Shown: one piece after another, positions 16,427 to 24,990 of the stretch
How the letters are laid out: each line of letters starts with the position of its first letter
Position numbering within the stretch: the stretch's first letter is position 1
From: Novosphingobium endophyticum
GTDB lineage: Bacteria > Pseudomonadota > Alphaproteobacteria > Sphingomonadales > Sphingomonadaceae
Length of the DNA stretch: 48,317 bases
Direction: 5' to 3'
Assembly (NCBI RefSeq): GCF_014640675.1
Contig: NZ_BMHK01000027.1
Span: 1-48,317 of the forward strand
The notes under the pieces: model-generated
Database searches by the model: none
The model's input: only the letters and a program-made list of their open reading frames with translations
What the model was told of the DNA's origin: nothing
Position numbers and translations under genes: made by a program

Positions 16427-19267
16427 ATGACGTTCACCCGCGAAAAGGACTTCGGCACTCCTGAAGCGATGGGAGAGGCGGTTTCGCTAACCATCGACGG
16501 TCAGGAAATCGCGGTTCCGGCCGGAACTTCGATCATGCGCGCCGCCGCCATGGTCGAGACCGATATTCCCAAGCTCTGCGCCACCGACAGCCTCGAGAGT
16601 TTCGGCTCATGCCGCCTGTGTCTGGTCGAGATCGAGGGCAGGGCGGGATACCCCGCCTCCTGCACCACGCCGGTCGCTCCGGGCATGGTCGTGCACACCG
16701 AGAGCGAACGCTTGCGTAAACTGCGGCGCGGGGTGATGGAACTCTACATCTCCGATCACCCGCTCGACTGCCTGACCTGCAGCGCCAATGGCGATTGCGA
16801 GTTGCAGGACCAGGCGGGCGCGGTGGGCCTGCGCGATGTGCGTTTCGGCTATGAGGGCGAAAACCACCTCGAAGGCTGCAAGGACGAGTCCAATCCCTAT
16901 TTTACCTTCGATCCGGCCAAGTGCATCGTTTGCTCGCGCTGCGTGCGGGCCTGCGACGAGACGCAGGGCACACTGGCGCTGACGGTCGACGGACGCGGCT
17001 TTGCCAGCAAGATCGCAGCGAGCCAGGACGAGAGCTTCCTGTCCTCCGAATGCGTCTCCTGCGGCGCCTGCGTGCAGGCCTGCCCGACTTCGGCGCTGAT
17101 CGAGAACACGGTAATCGAGAAGGGCACGCCCGACCGGTCCGTGGTCACCACTTGCGCCTATTGCGGTGTCGGCTGCGCCTTCCGCGCCGAGATGCGCGGC
17201 GAGGAACTGGTACGCATGGTGCCGTGGAAGGATGGCAAGGCCAATCACGGCCATTCCTGCGTCAAGGGCCGCTTCGCCTGGGGCTATGCCCAGCACCGCG
17301 ACCGCGTTCTCAACCCGATGGTCCGCGGGGCGGTCGATGAACCGTGGCGCGAGGTTTCGTGGGAGGAAGCGATTGCCCACGTCGCGTCCGAATACCGCCG
17401 CATCCAGAAAGACTATGGCACCCGCGCCATCGGCGGCATCACCTCCAGCCGTTGTACCAACGAGGAAACCTTCCTCGTTCAGAAGCTGGTCCGGCAGGGC
17501 TTCGGCAACAACAACGTCGATACCTGCGCGCGCGTGTGCCATTCACCGACGGGCTATGGTCTCAAGACCACGTTCGGGACTTCGGCGGGAACGCAGGACT
17601 TCGACAGCGTCCAGTACGCCGACGTGATCCTGGTGATCGGCGCCAACCCGACCGATGGCCACCCGGTCTTCGCCAGCCTGATGAAGCGGCGTTTGCGGCA
17701 GGGCGCGAAGCTGATTGTCGTCGACCCGCGCCGGATCGACCTTGTGCGCTCGCCGCATATCGAGGCTTCGCACCACCTTCCTCTCAGGCCCGGCACCAAT
17801 GTCGCGATGCTGACCGCAATGGCACACGTCATCGTCACCGAGGGCCTCGTCGACGAAGCCTATGTGCGCGAGCGCTGCGATACCGAGGCCTATGCCGAAT
17901 GGGCCGAATTCGTTTCCGATCCCGCGCACTCGCCCGAAGCCATCGAGGAACTGACCGGCGTGCCTGCCGCCGATGTGCGCGCGGCGGCGCGGCTTTATGC
18001 CACTGGCGGCAACGCGGCGATCTACTATGGCCTCGGCGTCACCGAGCACTCGCAGGGTTCCTCGACGGTGATGGCCATTGCCAATCTCGCCATGGCGACC
18101 GGCAATGTCGGCAAGGAAGGCACCGGCGTGAACCCGCTGCGCGGCCAGAACAACGTGCAGGGCGCCTGCGACATGGGCAGTTTCCCGCACGAGTTCTCCG
18201 GCTATCGCCATGTTTCGGACAACGCGGCTCGCGCGCAGTTCGAGCAGGACTGGGGCGTCGCCCTCGATCCCGAGCCGGGACTGCGCATCCCGAACATGCT
18301 CGATGCGGCGACGGACGGCACGTTCAAGGGCATCTTCATCCAGGGCGAGGACATCCTCCAATCGGACCCGAACACGAAGCACGTCGCGGCGGGTCTGGCG
18401 GCGATGGAATGCGTCGTCGTGCAGGATCTCTTCCTCAACGAGACGGCGAACTACGCGCACGTCTTCCTGCCCGGTTCGACCTTCCTCGAAAAGGACGGCA
18501 CGTTCACCAATGCCGAACGCCGCATCCAGCGCGTGCGCAAGGTCATGGAACCCAGGAACGGCTACGGGGACTGGGAAGTGGTGCAACTCGTGGCCAATGC
18601 GATGGGGCTGGGCTGGACCTACACCCACCCGTCGCAGATCATGGACGAGATCGCCCGTCTAACGCCGACTTTCGCAGGCGTGAACTATCAGATGCTCGAC
18701 GAGCGCGGCTCGCTGCAATGGCCGGTGAACGCCGCGGCGCCCGGTGGCACGCCGATGATGCACATCGACCATTTCGTGCGCGGCAAGGGCAATTTCGTCG
18801 TCACCGATTACGTGCCTACCGACGAGCGTACCGGGCCGCGCTTCCCGTTGCTGCTCACCACCGGACGCATCCTGAGCCAATACAACGTCGGTGCGCAGAC
18901 GCGGCGCACGGCCAACGTTAACTGGCACGAAGAGGACCGCCTGGAAATCCACCCGCACGATGCCGAGAATCGCGGCATTCGTGACGGTAACTGGGTCTCG
19001 CTCCGCAGTCGTGCGGGCGAGACCACTTTGCGAGCCCTCATCACTGACCGCGTGGCCCCGGGCGTGGTCTACACGACCTTCCACCACCCCGACACGCAGG
19101 CCAACGTCATCACCACCGATTTCTCCGACTGGGCGACCAACTGCCCGGAATACAAGGTGACGGCGGTGCAGGTCACACCCTCGAACGGCCCGTCCGACTG
19201 GCAGCAGTCCTACCGTGCGCAGGCCGAGCAGAGCCGCCGGATCGAGCCGGCCGAACCTGCGGAGTGA
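16427..19267 (+). CDS. fdsA: NAD-dependent formate dehydrogenase alpha subunit, molybdenum catalytic subunit
   Basis: The 946-aa subunit oxidises formate to CO2 at a bis-MGD molybdenum centre. The N-terminal NuoG-like part has a [2Fe-2S] ferredoxin domain (SFGSCRLCLVE), a His-Cys type cluster region (HPLDCLTCSANGDCELQ) and two 4Fe-4S sites (CIVCSRCVRACDE, CVSCGACVQACPTSAL). The proximal cluster of the catalytic domain is at CAYCGVGCAFRAE...HSCVKGRFAW. The active-site Cys371-His372 (VCHSPT) shows a cysteine rather than a selenocysteine enzyme. A molybdopterin-dinucleotide C-terminal domain ends the chain. It needs molybdate, probably supplied by the convergent mod genes. Confidence 0.97.
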   Translation: MTFTREKDFGTPEAMGEAVSLTIDGQEIAVPAGTSIMRAAAMVETDIPKLCATDSLESFGSCRLCLVEIEGRAGYPASCTTPVAPGMVVHTESERLRKLRRGVMELYISDHPLDCLTCSANGDCELQDQAGAVGLRDVRFGYEGENHLEGCKDESNPYFTFDPAKCIVCSRCVRACDETQGTLALTVDGRGFASKIAASQDESFLSSECVSCGACVQACPTSALIENTVIEKGTPDRSVVTTCAYCGVGCAFRAEMRGEELVRMVPWKDGKANHGHSCVKGRFAWGYAQHRDRVLNPMVRGAVDEPWREVSWEEAIAHVASEYRRIQKDYGTRAIGGITSSRCTNEETFLVQKLVRQGFGNNNVDTCARVCHSPTGYGLKTTFGTSAGTQDFDSVQYADVILVIGANPTDGHPVFASLMKRRLRQGAKLIVVDPRRIDLVRSPHIEASHHLPLRPGTNVAMLTAMAHVIVTEGLVDEAYVRERCDTEAYAEWAEFVSDPAHSPEAIEELTGVPAADVRAAARLYATGGNAAIYYGLGVTEHSQGSSTVMAIANLAMATGNVGKEGTGVNPLRGQNNVQGACDMGSFPHEFSGYRHVSDNAARAQFEQDWGVALDPEPGLRIPNMLDAATDGTFKGIFIQGEDILQSDPNTKHVAAGLAAMECVVVQDLFLNETANYAHVFLPGSTFLEKDGTFTNAERRIQRVRKVMEPRNGYGDWEVVQLVANAMGLGWTYTHPSQIMDEIARLTPTFAGVNYQMLDERGSLQWPVNAAAPGGTPMMHIDHFVRGKGNFVVTDYVPTDERTGPRFPLLLTTGRILSQYNVGAQTRRTANVNWHEEDRLEIHPHDAENRGIRDGNWVSLRSRAGETTLRALITDRVAPGVVYTTFHHPDTQANVITTDFSDWATNCPEYKVTAVQVTPSNGPSDWQQSYRAQAEQSRRIEPAEPAE

Positions 19268-19274
19268 ACCTGCG

Positions 19275-19508
19275 ATGATGAGCAACGACGAGCGCCTCGC
19301 CTATATGGCCGAGCAGATCTACCGGAATTTCGCCGCGCAGGGGCGGGACATGGCGATTGCCTCCACCGTCGATCACATCGTCAGCTTCTGGGATCCACGT
19401 ATGAAAGCGCAGGCCTTCGCCATGCTGGATGATCCGGCTGTGCGGCTTTCAGACGGCGCTCGCGCGGTGTTCGAGAAGCTGCGGATCGAGACGGGCGCCG
19501 TGGGTTAG
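19275..19508 (+). CDS. fdsD: Formate dehydrogenase delta subunit
   Basis: The 77-aa product matches the small delta subunit of soluble formate dehydrogenases. MAEQIYRNFAAQGRDMAIASTVDHIVSFWDPRM is the family hallmark (Ile-x-x-Asn-Phe, His-Ile-x-x-Phe-Trp-Asp-Pro). It stabilises or helps load the complex and has no cofactor motifs. Tandem ATGs at 19275 and 19278 both fit. It follows fdsA by 7 bp. In many genomes the FdhD-type sulfurtransferase fdsC lies between fdsA and fdsD; here it is absent. Its last 4 bp overlap the 3' end of the convergent modC gene. Confidence 0.93.
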   Translation: MMSNDERLAYMAEQIYRNFAAQGRDMAIASTVDHIVSFWDPRMKAQAFAMLDDPAVRLSDGARAVFEKLRIETGAVG

Positions 19509-20137
19509 CCTGCCGGCTCGACGGGAATGATGCGGCTGGCCAGTCGGTCGACCTCTGCGCGATCGTGGCTGACATAGAGGATCGGCAGGCTCAGTTCGTC
19601 GCGGACGCGCTCTATCAGCGTCAGAATCTCGCCGCGCCGGGCGGTGTCGACCGAAGCGAGCGGTTCATCCATCAGCAGGAAGCGCGGCCCCGATAAGAGC
19701 GCCCGGCCGATTGCCACGCGCTGCGCCTCGCCGCCGGAGAGCGTGGCGGGCATGCGGTCGAGCAGGTGACCGATGCCGAGGAATTCCAGCGCCGTTTCGA
19801 AGGCCAGCCAGCGCTGATCCTGAGGTGCCAGCTTCCACCCGAACTCCAGGTTCCCTCGCACCGACTTGTGCGGAAACAGGCGCAGGTCCTGGAACACGTA
19901 GCCGCAGCGGCGCTGTTCCGGCCGCAGGTCGATGCGCCGTTCGCGGTCGAACACCGGCTTGCCCGAAACCACGATCCGGCCCGAGACCGGGCGAACCAGC
20001 CCGGCGACGGCATCCAGCAGGCTCGTTTTGCCGGCCCCCGAGGGGCCGAACAGGGCCGTGAGGCCATTGCCGGTCTCGAACGCGTAGGAAAGCTCCGTCG
20101 CCCCGCGCCTCAGCCGGACGTCGATCTCAAAGGACAT
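19505..20137 (-). CDS. modC: Molybdate ABC transporter ATP-binding protein, short form
   Basis: The 210-aa ATPase energises molybdate import. Walker A GPSGAGKTS is at 31-39, the Q-loop is at VFQD (81-84), the signature LSGGEAQ at 133-139, Walker B FLLMDEP at 153-159, and the switch His191 follows. The usual C-terminal TOBE/Mop molybdate-binding domain of ModC (about 350 aa in full-length proteins) is missing. The gene ends naturally at a stop, so it is a short natural form, not a visible frameshift. It overlaps modB by about 11 bp. The substrate is inferred from the modA-modB context and the neighbouring molybdoenzyme. Confidence 0.9.
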   Translation of the reverse strand: MSFEIDVRLRRGATELSYAFETGNGLTALFGPSGAGKTSLLDAVAGLVRPVSGRIVVSGKPVFDRERRIDLRPEQRRCGYVFQDLRLFPHKSVRGNLEFGWKLAPQDQRWLAFETALEFLGIGHLLDRMPATLSGGEAQRVAIGRALLSGPRFLLMDEPLASVDTARRGEILTLIERVRDELSLPILYVSHDRAEVDRLASRIIPVEPAG

Positions 20138-20825
20138 GGCGCAGCCGTCCCCCACTGCGCCGCGCAAGCCATTCGGACAGAACGAGCGCGCCGACCGAGA
20201 GCAGGACCGAGAGCACCGCGAGGCGCACGACCTGCAGTTCCGATCCCGGAATCTGCAGCGCGCCGTAAATCGCCAGCGGCAAGGTCCGGGTTTCGCCCGG
20301 GATGTTCGAGGCGAACGTGATCGTGGCCCCGAATTCCCCGATAGATCGCGCAAGGCCCAGCACGAGCGCGGCGAGGATACCGGACGAGGCCAGGGGCAGC
20401 GTGATCGACGCGAACGTGCGGATGCGGCCGGCACCGAGCGTGCGCGCCGCGCTCTCCAGCCGCCGGTCGACCGCTTCGAGCGAGAGCCGTATCGCGCGCA
20501 CCATCAGCGGCAGGGCCATGACCGCCGCGGCGAGCGCGGCGCCGGTCCAGCGGAACAGGAACGTGAGGCCGAGGTAATCGTCCAGGAAGCGGCCCAGCGG
20601 CGCATTGGTCCCGAAAGCGAGCAGCAGCAGCCATCCCGTCACGACCGGGGGCAGCACGAGCGGAAGATGCACAAGGGCATCGACCAGCACCTTGCCCGGA
20701 AAGCGCCAGCGCGCCAGCACCCAGGCCAGCGCGAACGCCACTGGCAAGGTGACGACGATCGCCACTCCGCTGACTTTCAGCGAGAGCAGCAGGATTCCCC
20801 ATTCCTCGGGAGTCAGCCAGTCCAC
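20127..20825 (-). CDS. modB: Molybdate ABC transporter permease
   Basis: The 232-aa membrane protein has about five hydrophobic helices and the cytoplasmic EAA-type loop of importer permeases (LEAVDRRLESAARTLGAGRIRTFASITLPLASSGI). RSIGEFGATITFASNIPGETRTLPLAIY is diagnostic for ModB. The start is taken as GTG at 20825, seven bases after the modA stop, because the conserved sequence begins at (V)DWLTPEEWGILLLSLKVS and there is no nearer ATG; no strong ribosome site is seen. It is part of a tight modABC operon. Confidence 0.92.
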   Translation of the reverse strand: MDWLTPEEWGILLLSLKVSGVAIVVTLPVAFALAWVLARWRFPGKVLVDALVHLPLVLPPVVTGWLLLLAFGTNAPLGRFLDDYLGLTFLFRWTGAALAAAVMALPLMVRAIRLSLEAVDRRLESAARTLGAGRIRTFASITLPLASSGILAALVLGLARSIGEFGATITFASNIPGETRTLPLAIYGALQIPGSELQVVRLAVLSVLLSVGALVLSEWLARRSGGRLRHVL

Positions 20826-20832
20826 GCGCCGG

Positions 20833-21600
20833 CTACTTCGTCCCGAAGCCGAAGCGCTGGAAGATCGCCTTGCCTTCGCGGGACAGGAGGTAGCGGCGGA
20901 AGCCTTCGGTATCCGGATTGCTCGACGTCTTGAGGGTCGCGACCGGATAGCTGATCGGATCATGATAGGCAGGCAGGAACGCGCCGACCACGCGCACCTT
21001 CCGCTCCGCCCTTGCGTCCGTGCCGTAAACCACGCCCAGCGGAGCCGCGCGCCGGCTGACCAGGGCGAGGGCTGCCCGCACGTTCTCCGCCGGGGCCAGC
21101 TTATCGGAGACCGATTCCCATGCGCCAAGACGGGTGAGAGCCTGCCGGGCATATATCCCGGCGGGCACGCCTCGAGGATCGGCTATGGCCAGTCGGCCGT
21201 TACCCAGCGCCCTTGCCAGCGCAAAGCCTGGTCTGATCGCAAGCTTGACGGTGCTATCGCGCGGCGCGACGAGTACCAGCGTGTTGCGCAGGAACGAGAC
21301 GCGCGTCCGGGGGCGGAGGAGGCCCTTGCGCTCGATCTCGTCCATCCACGCTTCGTCCGCCGAAACGAAGAGGTCGGCTCGCGCGCCGGCCTCGATCTGG
21401 CGGGCGAGGGCCGACGAGCCGGCGTAGGAGATGCGGGGGTGGGGGTGCCCTTTCCCGGCCCAACCTTCCGCCGCGGCGTCCATCGCCTCCTGCAGGCTGG
21501 CAGCGGCCAGAACGAGCGGCCCGCTTCTGGACGCGGCGCTTGCGGCGGGTGCCGACAACAGGACAACGAGCGAGAAGACGAGAGTGAATATACGGGGCAA
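20833..21600 (-). CDS. modA: Molybdate ABC transporter substrate-binding protein
   Basis: The 255-aa periplasmic protein has a signal peptide (LPRIFTLVFSLVVLLSAPAASA) and the ModA start of the mature domain, LVLAAASLQEAMDAAAEGW...YAGSSALARQIEAGARADLFVSADEAWMD. The start chosen is a TTG at 21600, because it gives a clean signal peptide and has GGAG 11 nt upstream. An ATG at 21633 in the same frame lies inside the ModE-like box and would add 11 polar residues before the signal peptide, so it is less likely. It is the first gene of the leftward modABC operon. Confidence 0.92.
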   Translation of the reverse strand: MPRIFTLVFSLVVLLSAPAASAASRSGPLVLAAASLQEAMDAAAEGWAGKGHPHPRISYAGSSALARQIEAGARADLFVSADEAWMDEIERKGLLRPRTRVSFLRNTLVLVAPRDSTVKLAIRPGFALARALGNGRLAIADPRGVPAGIYARQALTRLGAWESVSDKLAPAENVRAALALVSRRAAPLGVVYGTDARAERKVRVVGAFLPAYHDPISYPVATLKTSSNPDTEGFRRYLLSREGKAIFQRFGFGTK

Positions 21601-21623
21601 TTCGGGATCGTCTCCGGCTGAAC

Positions 21624-21641
21624 TATATACCATGATATATG
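21624..21641 (-). promoter_or_regulatory. ModE-like molybdate repressor box
   Basis: TATATA-CCATGA-TATATG matches the TATATA-N6-TATATA core of ModE operators with one mismatch. It stands 23 bp before the proposed TTG start of modA, where bound ModE would block transcription when molybdate is plentiful. No modE gene is present in the window. Position and match are seen; the regulation is inferred from known ModE systems. Confidence 0.6.
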
Positions 21642-21738
21642 GTGCCGCCCGATTGGCAAGGTGCCGATTGCAAAGGCCCGGCTTCATCCGCGCGGCGCGA
21701 CAATCTGCGCGCAAGTGCGATCTGGTGCCGGGCAGGTA

Positions 21739-21858
21739 TTTCTGCTATCGGCGACAAGTCGGTGGGGCCGATAGCAGAAACCATCAAGAGATGGGCCAGT
21801 AAGCGGCGGGATGCCATTCGCACGAATGGTGCGCGATTGCCGAACAAATGTCGGCAAT
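21739..21858 (+). repeat. Three consecutive inverted repeats upstream of a small membrane protein gene
   Basis: Within 120 bp are a 14-bp perfect stem TTTCTGCTATCGGC/GCCGATAGCAGAAA (21739-21752, 21767-21780), a 7-bp stem CCATTCG/CGAATGG with a 2-nt loop (21814-21829), and an 8-bp stem ATTGCCGA/TCGGCAAT (21836-21843, 21851-21858). They fill the gap between the divergent modA and the ORF at 21886. They could form a structured 5' leader for that ORF, or be operator sites for mod. I do not recognise a known riboswitch. Confidence 0.55.
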
Positions 21859-21885
21859 AGTCGCTGCGGAGCGTGGGGTGCGGGT

Positions 21886-22080
21886 ATGAAGGTCGCGGAA
21901 AACACAACAGCCACTCTCGGTGGCGCAAACGATGTCATCGGTGGACGAGGCGGAGACATCGGTTTGACGACTGCGGAAATGCTCGAAGGTGAGGAAGTGC
22001 ACGACGCCCGCGGGCTCGTGATTGCCTTGGTATTTTGTGCGGCGTGCTGGAGCCTGTTGGGCTACTTCCTGCTGGCCTAG
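21886..22080 (+). CDS. Small single-pass membrane protein, 64 aa, hypothetical
   Basis: An ATG with a G-rich upstream stretch (GGGGTGCGGGT) opens a 64-codon frame. The first 40 residues are polar and acidic; residues about 43-63 (GLVIALVFCAACWSLLGYFLL) form one clear transmembrane helix ending at the C-terminus, so the protein is probably tail-anchored. I do not recognise a family. It is divergent from modA and convergent with the hydrolase gene at 22147. Three inverted repeats precede it. Confidence 0.55.
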   Translation: MKVAENTTATLGGANDVIGGRGGDIGLTTAEMLEGEEVHDARGLVIALVFCAACWSLLGYFLLA

Positions 22081-22146
22081 CCCTCCGGTTCGTCCGCAGC
22101 CGCCGCTTCGGCGATCCGTGGCGCGGTGCCTATGTCGCGCCGCGTG

Positions 22147-23022
22147 TCAGCCGAGAAACGCCTTCACATCGGCCATAAAGCGGTCGAACTGGTCGTGATG
22201 CAGCCAGTGCCCGGCGTTTTCGTATTCAATCAGGCGCGCGGTCGGGAAATAGTCCAGCCGTCCGTCCGGGCCCGGGCTGTCGGCGAAGCTGTCCTTGCCC
22301 CATAGCAGAAGCATCGGGCAGGTGATCGCCTTCCACAATTCGACAATCTGGTCGGTGGGCGTATCCGATGCCGACCAGACGTTGAGGTAATTGTCGAACT
22401 TCCAGCTCCAGGTTCCGTCCTCGTTGCGGCTGGCGCCGTGGATGGTGAGGTGGCGGGCCTGTTCCTCGGTCAGGAAGGAATTCTCCTCCTTCATCCGCTG
22501 GTAGGCGTCGCGCCGGGTGGCATACTTGCGCGGCAAGCGGCCAGAAGCCTTGCGTTTGTCCCCGATCCATTGGCGAAGGCGCTCGCCGATGCCCTCCCCC
22601 TCAAGCTGACGGCGGATTTCCGGCGGCGGGCCGAGGCCTTCGATATTGACGAACCTTTCGACCTTGTCCGGATAGAGGCCGGTGAAGCGCGTGGCGATGT
22701 TGCCGCCCAGCGAATGCGCGATGATCGTCACCTTGTCATGGCCCAGCGTGTGCACGAGCTGCGCGAAGTCATAGACGAAGGCGTCCATGCCGTAATGGCC
22801 TTCGGGCGACCACTCGCTGTCGCCATGGCCCCGCAGGTCCGGGCAGATCACGTGCCAGTCATGTCGCAGTTCCTCGGCCACCCAGTCCCAGCTTCTGCAG
22901 TGGTCGCGCCCGCCGTGCTGGAGGATCAGCGGCGGGGCATCCGGATTGCCCCAGTCCACATAGTTGAGGCGCAGGCGCTGCGAGATGAAGCGGTTCGAAG
23001 TGGGGCCAAGCTGGGGTTCCAT
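22147..23022 (-). CDS. Alpha/beta-fold hydrolase, 291 aa
   Basis: The protein has the oxyanion-hole HGG at residues 36-38, a nucleophile elbow AHSLGG with Ser104 (first Gly of GxSxG replaced by Ala), DLRGHGDSEW, an acid candidate in WGKDSF and the catalytic His in ENAGHWLHHD. This is the layout of epoxide-hydrolase or haloalkane-dehalogenase-like esterases; the substrate cannot be told. The ATG at 23022 starts the conserved region; an upstream in-frame ATG at 23058 is possible, and neither has a strong ribosome site. It is divergent from trxB. Confidence 0.88.
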   Translation of the reverse strand: MEPQLGPTSNRFISQRLRLNYVDWGNPDAPPLILQHGGRDHCRSWDWVAEELRHDWHVICPDLRGHGDSEWSPEGHYGMDAFVYDFAQLVHTLGHDKVTIIAHSLGGNIATRFTGLYPDKVERFVNIEGLGPPPEIRRQLEGEGIGERLRQWIGDKRKASGRLPRKYATRRDAYQRMKEENSFLTEEQARHLTIHGASRNEDGTWSWKFDNYLNVWSASDTPTDQIVELWKAITCPMLLLWGKDSFADSPGPDGRLDYFPTARLIEYENAGHWLHHDQFDRFMADVKAFLG

Positions 23023-23181
23023 GGCGGCAAAGGTGGCGCGGGCGGGGCGCAAGGTCAATCTGTGCGATCGGACAGGCGGGATTTGCGGGGATGAAACTTT
23101 TCCTTCCGGGCACCGTGCTTGGCAAACCGGGTACGTTGCCCCTATCTCGCCCTCTCGAATGTTTCACGCCGGAGGTTAGAC

Positions 23182-24153
23182 GTGGCGACGACGCACAAGA
23201 CCCGCATGCTCATCATCGGTTCCGGCCCGGCCGGACTTTCTGCCGCGATCTATGGCGCGCGCGCGGGAATGGAGCCGATCGTGGTCCAGGGTCTGCAGCC
23301 CGGCGGCCAGCTTACGATCACCACCGACGTCGAGAACTATCCCGGCTTTCGCGAAGTGATCCAGGGCCCCTGGCTGATGCAGGAAATGCAGGCGCAGGCG
23401 GAGCACGTCGGCACGCGCATGATGTGGGACACGATCACCTCGGTCGACCTGACCGGGCCGAAGTTCGTCGCCGTGGGCGACAGCGGCGACATCTACGAAG
23501 GCGACACGTTCGTCATTGCCACCGGCGCGCAGGCAAAGTGGCTCGGCGTTCCCGGCGAACAGGAACTGTCGGGCAAGGGCGTCTCCGCCTGCGCGACCTG
23601 CGACGGGTTTTTTTATCGCGGGAAGAAGGTGGTGGTGATCGGCGGCGGAAATACGGCGGTCGAGGAAGCGCTCTATCTCACCAACCATTCGGAGGATGTG
23701 ACGCTGATCCATCGCCGCGATTCGCTGCGGTCCGAAAAGATCCTGCAGGATCGCCTCTTCGCCAATCCCAGGATCAAGGTCGTCTGGAACAAGCGGGTCG
23801 AGAGCTTCCTTGCCGATCCGGCAAACGGGCAGTTGCGCGCGCTCCAGTTGATCGACACACAGACCGGCGCGGAAAGCGAGATCGAGACCGACGGGGCGTT
23901 CGTCGCCATCGGTCACGCCCCGGCGACGGAGCTGTTCAAGGGCAAGCTGGCGATGGACGAATCCGGCTACCTTCTGGTTGAGCCCGGCACCCCCAAGACC
24001 GACGTTCCGGGCGTCTTCGCCTGCGGTGACGTGATGGATCACATCTACCGCCAGGCGATTACCGCCGCCGGCACGGGCTGCATGGCCGCGCTCGATGCCG
24101 AGCGCTTTCTGGCGGAACGGGAATTCGCTGAAAAGGCCAAGGAAGAGGCCTGA
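23182..24153 (+). CDS. trxB: Thioredoxin reductase
   Basis: The 323-aa NADPH-dependent flavoenzyme reduces thioredoxin. FAD-binding GSGPAG is at 13-18, the redox-active Cys137-Ala-Thr-Cys140 (ACATCDGFFYRGK) is intact, NADP-binding GGGNTAVEEALYL follows, and the C-terminal FACGDVMDHIYRQAITAAGTGCMAALDAERFL is typical. The start is GTG at 23182, because GGAGG lies 6 nt upstream; no ATG fits as well. The length is normal. It is convergent with the first gene of the exosortase-associated cluster, 63 bp away. Confidence 0.97.
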   Translation: MATTHKTRMLIIGSGPAGLSAAIYGARAGMEPIVVQGLQPGGQLTITTDVENYPGFREVIQGPWLMQEMQAQAEHVGTRMMWDTITSVDLTGPKFVAVGDSGDIYEGDTFVIATGAQAKWLGVPGEQELSGKGVSACATCDGFFYRGKKVVVIGGGNTAVEEALYLTNHSEDVTLIHRRDSLRSEKILQDRLFANPRIKVVWNKRVESFLADPANGQLRALQLIDTQTGAESEIETDGAFVAIGHAPATELFKGKLAMDESGYLLVEPGTPKTDVPGVFACGDVMDHIYRQAITAAGTGCMAALDAERFLAEREFAEKAKEEA

Positions 24154-24216
24154 TCGCTCCCGGCGCAGCCTCGATGCGTCCTGTCGCCCACCGGCGAATG
24201 CGGGGGAACGGGCGCG

Positions 24217-24990
24217 CTACCCGCGCATGAATTCGAGCACTTGCCGGATCAGCCATTCCTGCGCTTCGGGCTCCACATAGCTGTGCGTCGCATCGGGGCA
24301 GGTGCGGATGCGCGGATCGGCCTTGTCCCACCGGGACATGAAGGCAAGGCCGGTGCGGTCTCGTCCGGCGATCAGAAAGCGCGCGGGGCCGGGGAACCGC
24401 GTAAGCCCCTCGGCGATCTCGACGGCGAGCCCGGCCGGGGCCTTTGGCGCGCGACGGAACGCTGTGGTCAGGCCGCGTAGCGACCCGGCGATCGAGACCT
24501 TGCCGGTCAGCAGGCGCAGGATCGCGGCAGGGTCGGCCAGACGGCGGCGGTAGTGATCGCGCACGACTTCGGCGGGCGCATCATCCCCCTTCTCCAGCGT
24601 CCACGGGTTGGACAGGATCAGGCCATCGAATCCCGCGCCGCCGGTCAGCATCAGGGCGCTCGCGGCGTCGCAATTGCCGAAGCCGACGATGTGCGTGACA
24701 TGTGGGCATTGCTCCCGGAACGCGGCCAATGCTGCAGCAATGTCGGGGGCGCTGGACCGGAATTCCTCATTGGGGCCCTCGCTGTCGCCGACGCCCCGCC
24801 GGTCGAATCGCATCACCGGATGGCCTTCTGCCGCTATATGGGCCGCGAACCGGGCCTGTCCGTTCCATGCGCCGGCGCGGATCTCGTTGCCGCCGCTGAC
24901 GAGAAGCAGCCCTGTCCGGCCGCTGCCATGATCCAGCGTCGCGGCAAGCTGCGAACCTGCGCAGTCGAATGTGAAGTGCCGCCGGTTCAT
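24217..24990 (-). CDS. Exosortase A system-associated hydrolase 1
   Basis: The 257-aa alpha/beta hydrolase matches the family tied to XrtA loci (TIGR03100). Family stretches are LLVSGGNEIRAGAWNGQARFAAHIAAEGHPVMRFDRRGVGDSEG and GFGNCDAASALML. The nucleophile elbow reads G-F-G-N-Cys107-D-A, so Cys stands where most relatives have Ser; His236 (ATHSYVEP) is the likely general base. It may act as a thioesterase or acyltransferase on the carrier-bound product made by the neighbouring ligase and carrier protein; this is inference. Its ATG overlaps the stop of hydrolase 2. It is the last gene of a leftward four-gene unit. Confidence 0.88.
   Translation of the reverse strand: MNRRHFTFDCAGSQLAATLDHGSGRTGLLLVSGGNEIRAGAWNGQARFAAHIAAEGHPVMRFDRRGVGDSEGPNEEFRSSAPDIAAALAAFREQCPHVTHIVGFGNCDAASALMLTGGAGFDGLILSNPWTLEKGDDAPAEVVRDHYRRRLADPAAILRLLTGKVSIAGSLRGLTTAFRRAPKAPAGLAVEIAEGLTRFPGPARFLIAGRDRTGLAFMSRWDKADPRIRTCPDATHSYVEPEAQEWLIRQVLEFMRG

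Noticed and set aside
23119..23141. Possible sigma-54 promoter before trxB (TTGGCA...TTGC)
   Set aside because: The GG and GC elements are about 15 bases apart instead of the required 10.
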